From: Pseudothauera lacus
GTDB lineage: Bacteria > Pseudomonadota > Gammaproteobacteria > Burkholderiales > Rhodocyclaceae
Direction of reading: 5' to 3'
Length of the DNA: 64,000 nucleotides
NCBI RefSeq assembly: GCF_003034845.1
Contig: NZ_PZKC01000001.1
Location: 386,906-450,905 of the forward strand
Below the pieces are notes generated by a model. The model worked only from the letters and a program-made list of their open reading frames with translations. It had not been told where the DNA came from and did no database searches. The position numbers were made by a program, and so were the translations under genes. Positions 39,321 to 47,969 of the stretch are shown piece by piece (position 1 is the first letter of the stretch; the number at the start of each line of letters is the position of its first letter).

Positions 39321-39473
39321 GAAGTTCTCCTCGCCCGGCCGGTTTCGCTCCGCACCCCACGCAGGCGCCGGCTCTGGTTGATGTCTGAAGGGGTGAGTCC
39401 CCCCCTTTCAACGAACTTTAGCCCATATTCTTTAGCGCGAAACGTTGCGGATAACCACAACAGCGCCCTGCGC

Positions 39474-40175
39474 TCAGCCGAAACGGCCGTCCTGCAGGCG
39501 CAGCGTGCGCTGTGCACGCGCCGCCAGGGACTCGTCGTGGGTGACGATGATGAAGCTCGTCGCCAGCCGTTCGTTGAGCGACAGCATGAGGTCGAAGACC
39601 GCCTCCGCGGTACGCCGGTCGAGGTTGCCGGTGGGCTCGTCGGCGAGCACGCAGGCCGGCTCGGTGACCAGGGCGCGGGCAATCGCCGCGCGCTGGCGCT
39701 CGCCGCCGGAGAGCTCTCCCGGAGCGTGGTCGAGGCGATGCCCGAGGCCGACCTCGCGCAGCATCGCCGCAGCACGCTCATCGGCCTCGGCGCGCGCCAT
39801 GCGGCGGATGTAGAGCGGCATGGCGACGTTTTCCAGCGCGGAGAACTCCGCCAGCAGGTGGTGGAACTGATATACGAAGCCGAGGGCGCGATTGCGCGCG
39901 CGTCCGCGCTCGGCATCCGACATGCGCGAGAAGTCGCGCCCCTGCAGGCTGACCGTGCCGGCTGCCGGCACATCGAGGCCGCCGAGCAGATGCAGCAGGG
40001 TGCTCTTGCCCGAACCCGAGGCGCCGACGATGGCGATGCGCTCGCCGCGCGCCACCGCCAGATCAACGCCGCGCAGCACCTCCACGGCGTCCTCGCCCTC
40101 GCGGAAACTCTTCACCAGCCCGGCGCACGCCAGCACCGGCACGTCCGTCGCCACCTCCGCCTCCCTCTCACTCAT
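39474..40175 (-). CDS. lolD: lipoprotein-releasing ABC transporter, ATP-binding subunit
   Basis: 233 residues. Powers release of outer-membrane lipoproteins from the inner membrane. Walker [20 protein letters not shown], LolD-type [20 protein letters not shown] (Q-loop), signature [15 protein letters not shown], Walker [13 protein letters not shown], and H-loop IVTHDESLA. The F-x-HHLL-x-EF phrase separates LolD from other small exporters of this class. It overlaps lolC by 8 bases. Confidence 0.96.
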   Translation of the reverse strand: MSEREAEVATDVPVLACAGLVKSFREGEDAVEVLRGVDLAVARGERIAIVGASGSGKSTLLHLLGGLDVPAAGTVSLQGRDFSRMSDAERGRARNRALGFVYQFHHLLAEFSALENVAMPLYIRRMARAEADERAAAMLREVGLGHRLDHAPGELSGGERQRAAIARALVTEPACVLADEPTGNLDRRTAEAVFDLMLSLNERLATSFIIVTHDESLAARAQRTLRLQDGRFG

Positions 40176-41421
40176 AACGCAGCGCCTCCGCCGGATTGAC
40201 CCGCGACGCCCGCCAGCTCGGATACAGCGTGGCCACCAGGGTGAGCACGAAGGACACCGAAACGATGGTCAGCACGTCGCTGGCCAGCACCTTCGAGGGC
40301 AGTTCGCTGATGTAGTAGATCTCCTTGTTCCACAGCGTCGCACCGGTGAGCGTTTCGAGGAAGGGGATGACCACATCGAGGTTGCTCGCCAGCAGCAGCC
40401 CGGCCACCGTACCGCCGGCCAGCCCGACCAGGCCTATGATCGCCCCCTGCAGCACGAACACCGCCATGATCGACCCCGGACTGGCGCCGAGGGTGCGCAG
40501 GATGGCAATGTCGGCCTGCTTCTCCTGCACCGCCATGACCAGCGTGGAGACGATGTTGAAGGCCGCCACGGCGACGATGAGGAAGAGGATGATGGTCATC
40601 ATGGTCTTCTCCAGCGCCACCGCGCGGAAGAAATTGGCGTGGCTGCGCGTCCAGTCGCTGACCATCACGCGTTCGTCGATGTAGCCCGGCAGTTCGCGCG
40701 CCACCCGCGGTGCGGCGAAGAGATCGTGGAGCTTCAGGCGCACGCCGCTCACCGCGTCATCGAGGCGGTACAGCACCTGGGCGTCACGCAGATGGATCAG
40801 CGCCAGCCCGGAATCGTATTCGTACATGCCGGCCTCGAAGATGCCGACGACCTCGAACTGGCGCACCCGCGGCAGCACCGCCGCCGGCGTCACCAGCCCC
40901 TGGGGGGCGATCAGGGTCACCTTGTCGCCCAGATGCACGCGCAGCGCCAGCGCCAGATCGCGCCCCAGCACGATGCCGAAGCGCCCGCCGACCAGTGCAT
41001 CGAGACTGCCGGCGCGCATGTAGCGGGCAAAGTCGGCAACGCGCTCCTCGTCCGCGGGCAGCACCCCGCGCACCAGCGTGCCACGCACGACCTGGTCGAA
41101 GGAGAGCATGCCCTGCTCCTGCACGTAGGGCGCTGCGGCAACCACGTCGGGGTGCTGCGCGGCCTGGCCGGCGACCCGCTGCCATGCGGGCAGTTCGCCG
41201 TCGAAGGTGCTCACCTGCACGTGCGAGGCGACGCCGAGAATGCGCGTGCGCAACTCCTCCTGGAAGCCGTTCATCACCGACAGCACCACGATCAGCGCCA
41301 TCACCCCCAGCGCAGTGCCCAGCATGGAGGCCGCAGAGATGAAGGAAATGAAGCGGTTGCGCCCCTGCGCGCGACGGCGCGAGCGCGTATATCGGACACC
41401 AACGAGGATTTCGTATCGCAT
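40168..41421 (-). CDS. lolC: lipoprotein-releasing system transmembrane protein LolC/E
   Basis: 417 residues from ATG 41421 ([20 protein letters not shown]). Four helices in the FtsX/MacB layout: one N-terminal ([20 protein letters not shown]), a large periplasmic domain, then three C-terminal ([40 protein letters not shown] and near [19 protein letters not shown]). It ends [10 protein letters not shown] as LolC/E proteins do. Only one LolC/E gene is present, as in many Betaproteobacteria, so it may act as a homodimer. Confidence 0.95.
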   Translation of the reverse strand: MRYEILVGVRYTRSRRRAQGRNRFISFISAASMLGTALGVMALIVVLSVMNGFQEELRTRILGVASHVQVSTFDGELPAWQRVAGQAAQHPDVVAAAPYVQEQGMLSFDQVVRGTLVRGVLPADEERVADFARYMRAGSLDALVGGRFGIVLGRDLALALRVHLGDKVTLIAPQGLVTPAAVLPRVRQFEVVGIFEAGMYEYDSGLALIHLRDAQVLYRLDDAVSGVRLKLHDLFAAPRVARELPGYIDERVMVSDWTRSHANFFRAVALEKTMMTIILFLIVAVAAFNIVSTLVMAVQEKQADIAILRTLGASPGSIMAVFVLQGAIIGLVGLAGGTVAGLLLASNLDVVIPFLETLTGATLWNKEIYYISELPSKVLASDVLTIVSVSFVLTLVATLYPSWRASRVNPAEALRYE

Positions 41422-41609
41422 CGGGGGCCAGCACCCTCGGTAAACAAGACCCGCATTGTGCCGCAAGCGCGCGCCAGAAGGGGTGCGCCGCATCACCCCG
41501 ATGCGTAAGCAGGCGTGTTCACCGCAATAGCGCAGTCGCGGTAGTGCCGATATGCTGAGCCACCGTCGATGCCTGCAGCATCCCCTCCCATCGTCCCCGG
41601 AGCACGATC

Positions 41610-42053
41610 ATGTCCCCTGCCCTCTCCCGCCGCCTCTTCCTTGCCCTCGCCCTGACCACCGCCACGACCGCCGGCACCCCCGCGTTCGCCGCCGAAGAGC
41701 CGATCAGGGTGGTCTACCACATCGGCGAAGGCGTCCAGCAAGCCAGCCGCGCCATCGGCAACATCCGCAACCACCTCAACGCCGACCCCCAGGCACGCAT
41801 CGTCGTCGTCACCCACGGCCCCGGCATCGACTTTCTCATCGACGGCGCCGAAGACGCCCAGGGCCGTCCCTTTGCCGGCGCGGTCGGCGAACTGGCCAAC
41901 CGCGGCGTGCACTTCCGCGTCTGCAACAACACCCTGCGCAGCCGCAGCATCGAGGCCGGCCGTCTGGTCATGGAAGCAAGCATCGTCGACAGCGGCGTTG
42001 CCGAGGTATCACGCCTGCAGGTCCGCGAGGGGCACGCCTACCTGCGCCCCTGA
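41610..42053 (+). CDS. exported DsrE-family protein
   Basis: 147 residues. The leader SRRLFLALALTTATTAGTPAFA has a twin-Arg-like start and an AxA cleavage site. The mature part has the DsrE/DsrF-like fold: VVYHIGEGVQQASRAIGNIR, ARIVVVTHGPGIDFLIDGA and GVHFRVCNNTLRSR. One Cys lies in the position used for sulfur relay by relatives. Periplasmic DsrE-like proteins are common in sulfur-oxidising and denitrifying Proteobacteria, role uncertain. Monocistronic, divergent from lolC across 188 bases. Confidence 0.85.
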   Translation: MSPALSRRLFLALALTTATTAGTPAFAAEEPIRVVYHIGEGVQQASRAIGNIRNHLNADPQARIVVVTHGPGIDFLIDGAEDAQGRPFAGAVGELANRGVHFRVCNNTLRSRSIEAGRLVMEASIVDSGVAEVSRLQVREGHAYLRP

Positions 42054-42089
42054 GGCAGCGCCCGACGGCGTGGCGGGTGCTGCCTCAGG
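42049..42089. terminator. bidirectional hairpin spanning two convergent stop codons
   Basis: Exact 11-base arms CCTGAGGCAGC and GCTGCCTCAGG with a 19-base GC-rich loop. The arms contain the stop codons of the DsrE-family gene (42051-42053) and of the CDP-diglyceride synthase gene (42085-42087), so it closes both transcripts. Confidence 0.65.
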
Positions 42090-43032
42090 GCACCCACCAG
42101 TAGCGCACGATGTGGAAGAGGATGGGGGCGGAGAAGCTGAGCGAATCGACGCGGTCGAGCATGCCGCCGTGGCCCTCGATCATGCTGCCCCAGTCCTTGA
42201 CGCCGCGGTCGCGCTTGATCGCCGACAGCACGAAACCGCCGAAGAAACCCAGCACATTGATGACCAGCGCAATCGCCGCCGCCTGCAGCGGCGTGAACGG
42301 GGTGATCCACCACATCGCCGCCCCCACCAGGGTGGCGCTGAGCACGCCGCCGACCAACCCCTCGAGCGTCTTCGACGGCGAAATCGCCGGCGCCAGCAGG
42401 CGCTTGCCGAAGAGCTTGCCCCAGACGTACTGGAAGACGTCGCTGGACTGCACGGTAAGGATGAGGAAGACGATCAGCAGTGCATTGCTGCCGGCATAGC
42501 CGGGAATGTCGAGGATCAGCAACGCAGGAACATGGGACAGGCAATAGACGCAGATCATCAGGCCCCACTGCACCTTCGCCGCGCGTTCGAGAAAGCGCAT
42601 GGTATCGGCCCCCAGCGCCGCGGAGATCGGCAGCAGCAGAAAGGCGTAAACCGGAATGAGGATGGAGAACAGCCCGTACCACGAGATGGCGATGAGGTAG
42701 TACTGCAGCGGCAGGAAGACGAAGAAGCTCCAGATCAGCACACGATGATCGCCGCGGCGGGTGTGGGTGAGCGAGACGAACTCGCGCAGGCACTGGAAGG
42801 AGATGAAGGCGAACAGCGCGATCACCCCGCCGTCGCCGACCCAGATCGCCGCGCCGATGAGCAGGATCATCACCCACCACGCCTTGAGCCGGGCGTTGAG
42901 ATTGTCGATGACGCCGTGCGGCGCACCGCCGGCAAGCCGCCACTTGAGCACCGCACCGATCGTGCTGGCCAGCGCCAGCACCGCGAAGATGCCGCCGAAG
43001 ACCAGCGTCAGGGTATGTTCCAGGGTACTCAT
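42085..43032 (-). CDS. ynbB: phosphatidate cytidylyltransferase (YnbB/CdsA type)
   Basis: 315 residues with about eight helices. Makes CDP-diacylglycerol from phosphatidate and CTP. The family signature near the C-terminus is present as SPSKTLEGLVGGVL and VLSAIKRDRGVKDWGSMIEG HGGMLDRVDS, with the metal-binding Asp residues (KDW, LDRVDS). Last gene of the six-gene lipid operon, 2 bases after plsC. A housekeeping cdsA is expected elsewhere, so this copy probably feeds the CDP-alcohol transferase at the operon's start, as proposed for E. coli ynbA/ynbB. Confidence 0.92.
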   Translation of the reverse strand: MSTLEHTLTLVFGGIFAVLALASTIGAVLKWRLAGGAPHGVIDNLNARLKAWWVMILLIGAAIWVGDGGVIALFAFISFQCLREFVSLTHTRRGDHRVLIWSFFVFLPLQYYLIAISWYGLFSILIPVYAFLLLPISAALGADTMRFLERAAKVQWGLMICVYCLSHVPALLILDIPGYAGSNALLIVFLILTVQSSDVFQYVWGKLFGKRLLAPAISPSKTLEGLVGGVLSATLVGAAMWWITPFTPLQAAAIALVINVLGFFGGFVLSAIKRDRGVKDWGSMIEGHGGMLDRVDSLSFSAPILFHIVRYWWVP

Positions 43033-43034
43033 GA

Positions 43035-43658
43035 TCAACCCTCCGGTGGCGCCAGCGCAGCAAGCGCCGCCTGCGCACGGTCGAGGAATTCGCGTTTGCC
43101 TTCGCCGTCGGCGAGGCGCAGTGCGGGGCCGAAACTCAGCGTGCACAGCAGCGGCACCGGTATCAGTGCGCCCTTGGGCATCACGCGGCCGAGGTTCTCG
43201 ATCCACACCGGGACGAACTCCACCTGCGGGTTTGCCGCGGCAAGGTGGTAGATGCCGCTCTTGAACGGCAGCAGACCGTCGCCAAGATTGCGCGTACCTT
43301 CCGGAAAGACGATCAAGGAATCGCCCCCGCTCAGCGCCGCGGCCATCTGCCCCACCGGATCGCTGCTCGCGGCACGCCCGTTGCGCTCGATGAGCACGGC
43401 ACGGAAGACGTCCTGCGCCACATAGCGCCGCAAGGCGCCGCGCAGCCAGTAGTCGGCGCCGGCCACCGGGCGCGTATGCACGCGCCGCACCGCCGGCAGA
43501 GCCGCCCAGATGAGCAGGAAATCGCCGTGACTGCGATGATTGGCGAAGAACACGCACTGCCCTTCAGGTGGTTGCGCCTGCCACACCGGGCGCACGCCGG
43601 TGATCAGCTTGGCGAAGCTGCACAGCGCAGCGCCGATGACAGCATTCAGCATCAACAC
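43035..43658 (-). CDS. 1-acyl-sn-glycerol-3-phosphate acyltransferase-like protein
   Basis: 207 residues, PlsC family. Acyltransferase box I NHRSHGDFLLIW (HxxxxD), box III-like FPEGTRNLGDGLLPFKSG, and a final VPVWIENLGRVMPKG. It would acylate lysophosphatidate or a related lysolipid at the inner membrane. A hydrophobic N-terminus anchors it. The start at 43658 is 4 bases after the preceding stop; ATG 43652, with GAGG at better spacing, is an alternative. An acyltransferase gene is absent from the E. coli ynb operon, so here the pathway seems extended. Confidence 0.9.
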   Translation of the reverse strand: MLMLNAVIGAALCSFAKLITGVRPVWQAQPPEGQCVFFANHRSHGDFLLIWAALPAVRRVHTRPVAGADYWLRGALRRYVAQDVFRAVLIERNGRAASSDPVGQMAAALSGGDSLIVFPEGTRNLGDGLLPFKSGIYHLAAANPQVEFVPVWIENLGRVMPKGALIPVPLLCTLSFGPALRLADGEGKREFLDRAQAALAALAPPEG

Positions 43659-43662
43659 ATCC

Positions 43663-44094
43663 TCATTGCATCAGTGCCGCGGCGAGCACCAGCACGCTGT
43701 GCACCGCCACCGCAACAGCCTGGCGGACGAGCAGCGCGCGCGCCCCGGCACAGCGTTGCGCCACGCTTCGCGGCGCGGCGCGGCTTCCCCGCGCCGCGTC
43801 GAAGGCGGATAGCGTACCGGCTACCTGCACATCATCGCCACCCCGCCAGTCGCGCGCCCAGCGCCCGAACACAACCGCATCGAAACGTACGCGCAGACCG
43901 TAGTAGAACGCGACGGCAGCGGCGGGCAGACTGACCAGCAAGAAGCCCCGATGCCCCACACCGAAGATCAGCGCCGCCAGCGCCAGGGCCATCGACACCC
44001 GCAACCACGCATCGAGGGGGCGCCCCAATTCGAGCAGATCGGCACAAAGCGCTGCACGCACGGCGGCGTCATCCACCTGAGCCTCTGCGCTCAC
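43663..44094 (-). CDS. small membrane protein of the lipid operon, unknown function
   Basis: 143 residues starting at GTG 44094, whose GTGA overlaps the previous stop. Hydrophobic helices lie at about 30-47 (VSMALALAALIFGVGHRG), 48-65 (FLLVSLPAAAVAFYYGLR) and near the C-terminus (AVAVAVHSVLVLAAALM). No known domain is recognised. The tight coupling on both sides argues that it is a real part of the pathway, perhaps an assembly or flippase-like partner (speculative). Confidence 0.75.
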   Translation of the reverse strand: MSAEAQVDDAAVRAALCADLLELGRPLDAWLRVSMALALAALIFGVGHRGFLLVSLPAAAVAFYYGLRVRFDAVVFGRWARDWRGGDDVQVAGTLSAFDAARGSRAAPRSVAQRCAGARALLVRQAVAVAVHSVLVLAAALMQ

Positions 44095-45455
44095 CGCAAT
44101 GCCCCGCCCGCGGCCAGCAAGGCGCCCAGGGCGGCGCGGTGCCCGGCACCGAGCACCACACCCGGCCGCGCTCGCGCGACTTGCGCCACCGCCTGGCCCA
44201 CATCCGCCGCCCGGCCACTGAGCAGCAACCACGCCGCTACCGCGCTGGCGCTGCGCGAGTAGCCCAGCGCGCAACAGACCAGCACCGGCCCATGGCCACG
44301 CAGGGCCTCGATGCGTTCGGCGGCTTCGCGCAGCGCCCCGGCATCCGGGACAATCAGATCCAGCCAGGGCAAACCGGCGTAGGCGCCATGGGGGCGTGGC
44401 GCGGGCAGCTCTGCGGTGAGGTCGAGCAAGGCCGCAAAACGGCCCTCGCCCATGTCCGCCGCCGACGGCATGCGGCCCAGCCAGACCTCGTCGGCAACCC
44501 GGTCGGCGCGACGGCAGGCGCGCGTCCACCACCGCGAGTTGAGCCAGGCGCCCAGGGTATAGGGTGCCAGCAGCCAGCGCGCGGCCAGCCCCATGCGGCC
44601 GTCGTGCTTCTGGAATCCGCGGGCGCCCGGGCCCAGGTAGATCAGCGCCACCATCCCGAGGGCGACGGCCGGCCACAGCAACCACAGCGCCGCACCACCG
44701 AACACCGCCGCCGGCAAGGCCACGAGCAGCGCGCCGGCACAATACAGGCCGGCCAGCCGCACACGCTGCGGCGGGCACGGCCAGCGCCAGCCGCGCAGCG
44801 GCGAGGGGCCGCGGTCCGGCCACAGCCAAACGCACAACAGCCCGGCGAGCGCACCGGTGGGCACATCGATGAAGTGGTGCTGGTAGGTCGTCAGCACCGA
44901 CAGGGCGATCAGCGCCGCCCAGAGATGGACGACGACGCGCACCACCCCCCGCGTGCCCAGTGCAAAGCGCAGCCAGATCACCACCAGCAGCGCAATGTGC
45001 AGCGAAGGAGCCTGGTTGTAGGGCAGGTCGAAGCCAGTCAGCAGGTCGAAAAGAGTGCCGAACACGCCTTCGGTTGCGGGTCGTTCGAAGGAGAAACGCA
45101 AGGGAAAGGCGATGAAGCAGGCCACCGCCAGCACCTGCGCGCTGAGCAGGCGCAGGGCGTGCCGGTCAACGGTCTGGCGGTCGCGGCAGAACAGGAAGGA
45201 CAGACCGTAGAGCAGATCGATGGACCAGTAGGGCACGATGGTCCATGCCCAGAACGGCATGTGCCGCTCCCAGGCAAACACCACCGCCGTGCTCACCTCG
45301 CGGCTGGCGGCAAGCGCGTTGGCGTAGCCATAGCTGAGAAAGAAGAAGGGGGCGAGCAGCAGCAGCCAGCAGACGCTGCGCCACCACAGCACCGGGCCGC
45401 TGCGCTCGGCGCAGTCGGCCGGGAAGCTGATCGCCACTCCGGGCAGCGCGCTCAT
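44091..45455 (-). CDS. ynbD: PAP2 phosphatase fused to dual-specificity phosphatase (YnbD-like)
   Basis: 454 residues from ATG 45455, in ATGA overlap with ynbC. The N-terminal half has six or more helices with PAP2 motifs NQAPSLHIALL (PSxH variant) and TTYQHHFIDVPTGALAG (HxxxD). The C-terminal cytoplasmic domain is a cysteine phosphatase with LVCCALGYSRSASAVAA (Cys-x5-Arg-Ser). Both catalytic sites look complete. E. coli YnbD has the same fusion. Likely dephosphorylates a lipid phosphate intermediate, such as a phosphatidyl-alcohol phosphate made by YnbA (inference). Confidence 0.88.
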   Translation of the reverse strand: MSALPGVAISFPADCAERSGPVLWWRSVCWLLLLAPFFFLSYGYANALAASREVSTAVVFAWERHMPFWAWTIVPYWSIDLLYGLSFLFCRDRQTVDRHALRLLSAQVLAVACFIAFPLRFSFERPATEGVFGTLFDLLTGFDLPYNQAPSLHIALLVVIWLRFALGTRGVVRVVVHLWAALIALSVLTTYQHHFIDVPTGALAGLLCVWLWPDRGPSPLRGWRWPCPPQRVRLAGLYCAGALLVALPAAVFGGAALWLLWPAVALGMVALIYLGPGARGFQKHDGRMGLAARWLLAPYTLGAWLNSRWWTRACRRADRVADEVWLGRMPSAADMGEGRFAALLDLTAELPAPRPHGAYAGLPWLDLIVPDAGALREAAERIEALRGHGPVLVCCALGYSRSASAVAAWLLLSGRAADVGQAVAQVARARPGVVLGAGHRAALGALLAAGGALR

Positions 45456-47203
45456 GCAGGCCGGCGCCGTGCCAGAGAAACGGTGAAGATGCCCCACTCG
45501 TCAATGCGCTGGTCGAGCTTTTCGAAGCCAGCTTCCTCGACCAGCTGATCCATCTCCGCCTGGGTACGCCGGCGCATCACCCAGGCCTCGCCGCCGCGAT
45601 GGCTGGTCAGCGCGCGGGCGATCATCTCGAGCTGCGGGTGCCAGGGCTGGCCGGTATAGATCAGATAGCCGCCCTCCTCGACCGCGGCGGCCAGCCCCGC
45701 CAGCGAACGGGCCACCATGTCGTTGTCGGCGAAGAGCTCGTACAGCCCGGAGACGATGCCCAGCGTCGGCCGCGGCGACAAGGCCGCAAGCTGCCCGGCA
45801 TCGAAGGCATCGCCTTTCTCGAAACGGGCGATGCCGTCCAGCCCGCGGCTGCTGATCAGCGCGGCGCCGTCGCGCACGTTGATGTCGCTGAAGTCGCGCA
45901 GCACGATACTGTCCGGCTGATGGCCCGAGCGTGCGACGCCGTCGAGCACGTAGCGCCCGTGGCCGGCGGCAACATCGACCAGGTGCAGCGCCCTGCCCTC
46001 GCCCTGCAGCCGCTCCAGGGCATGGCGCAGCAACTCCTCGACGTGCAGCTTGCGCTGGCGGATGCCGCGCCAGCCGACCGCATCGAGATACTGGCGGTCC
46101 ACCATGCGGCCCAGCGGCCCCGATCCGGTGGCGGTGTCGCGATAGACGTAGTCCAGGGTGCTGCCGGAATCGAAACCGGTCTGATGGCCGAGGCGAACGC
46201 CGGCGGACACCAGGCCACCCAGCTTCAGGCCGAAGCGGTAGAACGACCAGTACATACCCCGCGGCGACAGCGCGGCCAAGGGTGCGGCCAGCGCCTGCGC
46301 CTCCTCCCAGGTGGCGCCGGCACGGTGGGCATCGCGCAGATCGACGCGCTCGCCGGCGCGCTCGAACTGGCGCAGCACAAAGCCACGCACCTTCTCCAGT
46401 GCGACGGCACGGTCACGCTCGCCCAGGGTGTCGTGATAGAAACCGGGGAGTTCGTGCACCTCCTTGTCGCGCGCGCCAAGGCGGGCAAAGAAGTCGCGCT
46501 GGGGCTTCTTGTGCACCACCCAGTCGGCCCCGGAGATCAGCAACTGCGTCGGCAGGGTGATCGCCTGCGCGTCGGCAACCACACGCTCGCCGGCCTCGTA
46601 GAGCGCCAGCAGGATGTTCACCGAGATGGCGCGCGCGATCAGCGGGTCGCTGTCGTAGGAGGCCTGGCGCTCGGCATCGTGGGTAAGGAACTTGGCCTTG
46701 ACGTAGCTGTTGACGAAGAAATTGCCGCGCCAGCGCCGCATCAGCGCCAGGCCAGCGCGCGCAAAGGGCACGTAGAGCTTGACCTTGAAAGCCGGCGAGG
46801 CAAGCACCAGGCAACGCACGCGGGGCGCGTAGTCGTGCGCCCAGGTGGAGATCAGCACCGCCCCCACGCTCTGCGCGAGCACGGCCATGTCCTCGCGCGG
46901 GATGCCCCACTGGCGTTCGATGTGTTCGACAAAGGTCTGCACGTCGCGCACCGAGGTGCCAAGGCTGGGCGAATCGCCCCGCGCCCCCGGCGACAGGCCA
47001 TGGCCGCGGGCATCCCAGGCATAGAAGTCGAAGGCCGCCAGATCAAGCTCGTCGACCAGATGGGCCATGCGCCCGGAGTGCTCGTGCCCGCGATGGAACA
47101 TCACCACGCAACCGCGCCGTGGCTCGACCGCGGGCCAGCGCCGGTAGAACAGTTGTTGACCGTCGTGGGTGGCGAAATAGTGCTGTTCACAATGACGATG
47201 CAT
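45452..47203 (-). CDS. ynbC: alpha/beta hydrolase fused to SAM-dependent methyltransferase (YnbC-like)
   Basis: 583 residues. The N-terminal hydrolase (about 1-290) resembles monoacylglycerol lipases: VVMFHRGHEHSGRMAHLVDE, YAWDARGHGLSPGARG, nucleophile LAQSVGAVLIS, and His in LPGFYHDTLGERD. The C-terminal class I methyltransferase (about 380-583) has motif I LHLVDVAAGHGRYVLDG and an acidic residue in IVLRDFSDINV. The same bifunctional chain is E. coli YnbC. Substrates unknown; a deacylation-plus-methylation step on a phospholipid head group or lysolipid is plausible. It starts 4 bases after ynbA stops. Confidence 0.9.
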   Translation of the reverse strand: MHRHCEQHYFATHDGQQLFYRRWPAVEPRRGCVVMFHRGHEHSGRMAHLVDELDLAAFDFYAWDARGHGLSPGARGDSPSLGTSVRDVQTFVEHIERQWGIPREDMAVLAQSVGAVLISTWAHDYAPRVRCLVLASPAFKVKLYVPFARAGLALMRRWRGNFFVNSYVKAKFLTHDAERQASYDSDPLIARAISVNILLALYEAGERVVADAQAITLPTQLLISGADWVVHKKPQRDFFARLGARDKEVHELPGFYHDTLGERDRAVALEKVRGFVLRQFERAGERVDLRDAHRAGATWEEAQALAAPLAALSPRGMYWSFYRFGLKLGGLVSAGVRLGHQTGFDSGSTLDYVYRDTATGSGPLGRMVDRQYLDAVGWRGIRQRKLHVEELLRHALERLQGEGRALHLVDVAAGHGRYVLDGVARSGHQPDSIVLRDFSDINVRDGAALISSRGLDGIARFEKGDAFDAGQLAALSPRPTLGIVSGLYELFADNDMVARSLAGLAAAVEEGGYLIYTGQPWHPQLEMIARALTSHRGGEAWVMRRRTQAEMDQLVEEAGFEKLDQRIDEWGIFTVSLARRRPA

Positions 47204-47207
47204 GCCT

Positions 47208-47828
47208 CTACTCCTTGCTGGCGGAGGTGCTGACCTCGCGCACGCCGTTGCGCACGCGGTTGAATATGTTTACTGCAATGGCCAGTGCCAGCGCCGGCAT
47301 CAGCCATTCGAGCCAGGCCGGCAGGCTGCCCGCGATCCCCAGCCACAGGCCGAGGGCGCCGAAGACGAAGGCGCGGTCGCTCTTGCCCATGGGGCCGTCG
47401 TAACGCCGCGAGGCGCCCACCATCGGCCCCAGCGCGCCGGCCATCTCCGAGACCACCGCAAGCAGGATCACCAGCCCGACCCATTGCCAGCCAAATGGCG
47501 CAATGAGCGCAAAGGGCAGATACAGCGCGGCATCAGAGACGACATCGGCGAGTTCGTTGAGGTAGGCGCCGAGCACCGACTGCTGGCCGAACTCCCGCGC
47601 CAGCATGCCATCGACGGCATTGAAGGCCATGCGCAGGAACATCCACAGCGGCAGCAGCAGGAACAGCAGCGGCTGCGGGAAGGCGAACAGCACGACGCCG
47701 AGCACGACGGAGATCAGCAGCGCCGCGACAGTCACCGCGTTGGCGGTAACGCCCGCCACGGCGAGGCGGCGCACGAGCGGACGCAGCAGCGCCTGAAAGG
47801 CCGGCTTGAGCCGGTAGATGGATGACAT
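47208..47828 (-). CDS. ynbA: CDP-alcohol phosphatidyltransferase (YnbA-like)
   Basis: 206 residues from ATG 47828, five or six helices. Transfers a phosphatidyl group from CDP-diacylglycerol to an alcohol. The family motif DxxDGxxARx(8)GxxxDxxxD appears as NAVDGMLAREFGQQSVLGAY followed by LNELAD. The first and third Asp are thus Asn, a change that looks typical of this subfamily rather than inactivating, since the rest is intact. The acceptor alcohol is unknown. First gene of the operon; divergent from the RpfE-like gene across 141 bases. Confidence 0.88.
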   Translation of the reverse strand: MSSIYRLKPAFQALLRPLVRRLAVAGVTANAVTVAALLISVVLGVVLFAFPQPLLFLLLPLWMFLRMAFNAVDGMLAREFGQQSVLGAYLNELADVVSDAALYLPFALIAPFGWQWVGLVILLAVVSEMAGALGPMVGASRRYDGPMGKSDRAFVFGALGLWLGIAGSLPAWLEWLMPALALAIAVNIFNRVRNGVREVSTSASKE

Positions 47829-47969
47829 GAAGCGATGCCAATGGACTAGGTGCGCAATTATCGTCATATCACTGACACTTTGCCAGTACCCTCTCCAATC
47901 GCGCCCTGCCCGCCGCGGTACTCAAGGCGGCATGCTAGACTCGCAGACCTTCACCACAACCCCGATGTC

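Noticed and set aside
39400..39460. TAAAG-like words before the chemoreceptor as a sigma-28 promoter
   Set aside because: No GCCGATAA-type -10 lies at the needed distance; the match is too weak.
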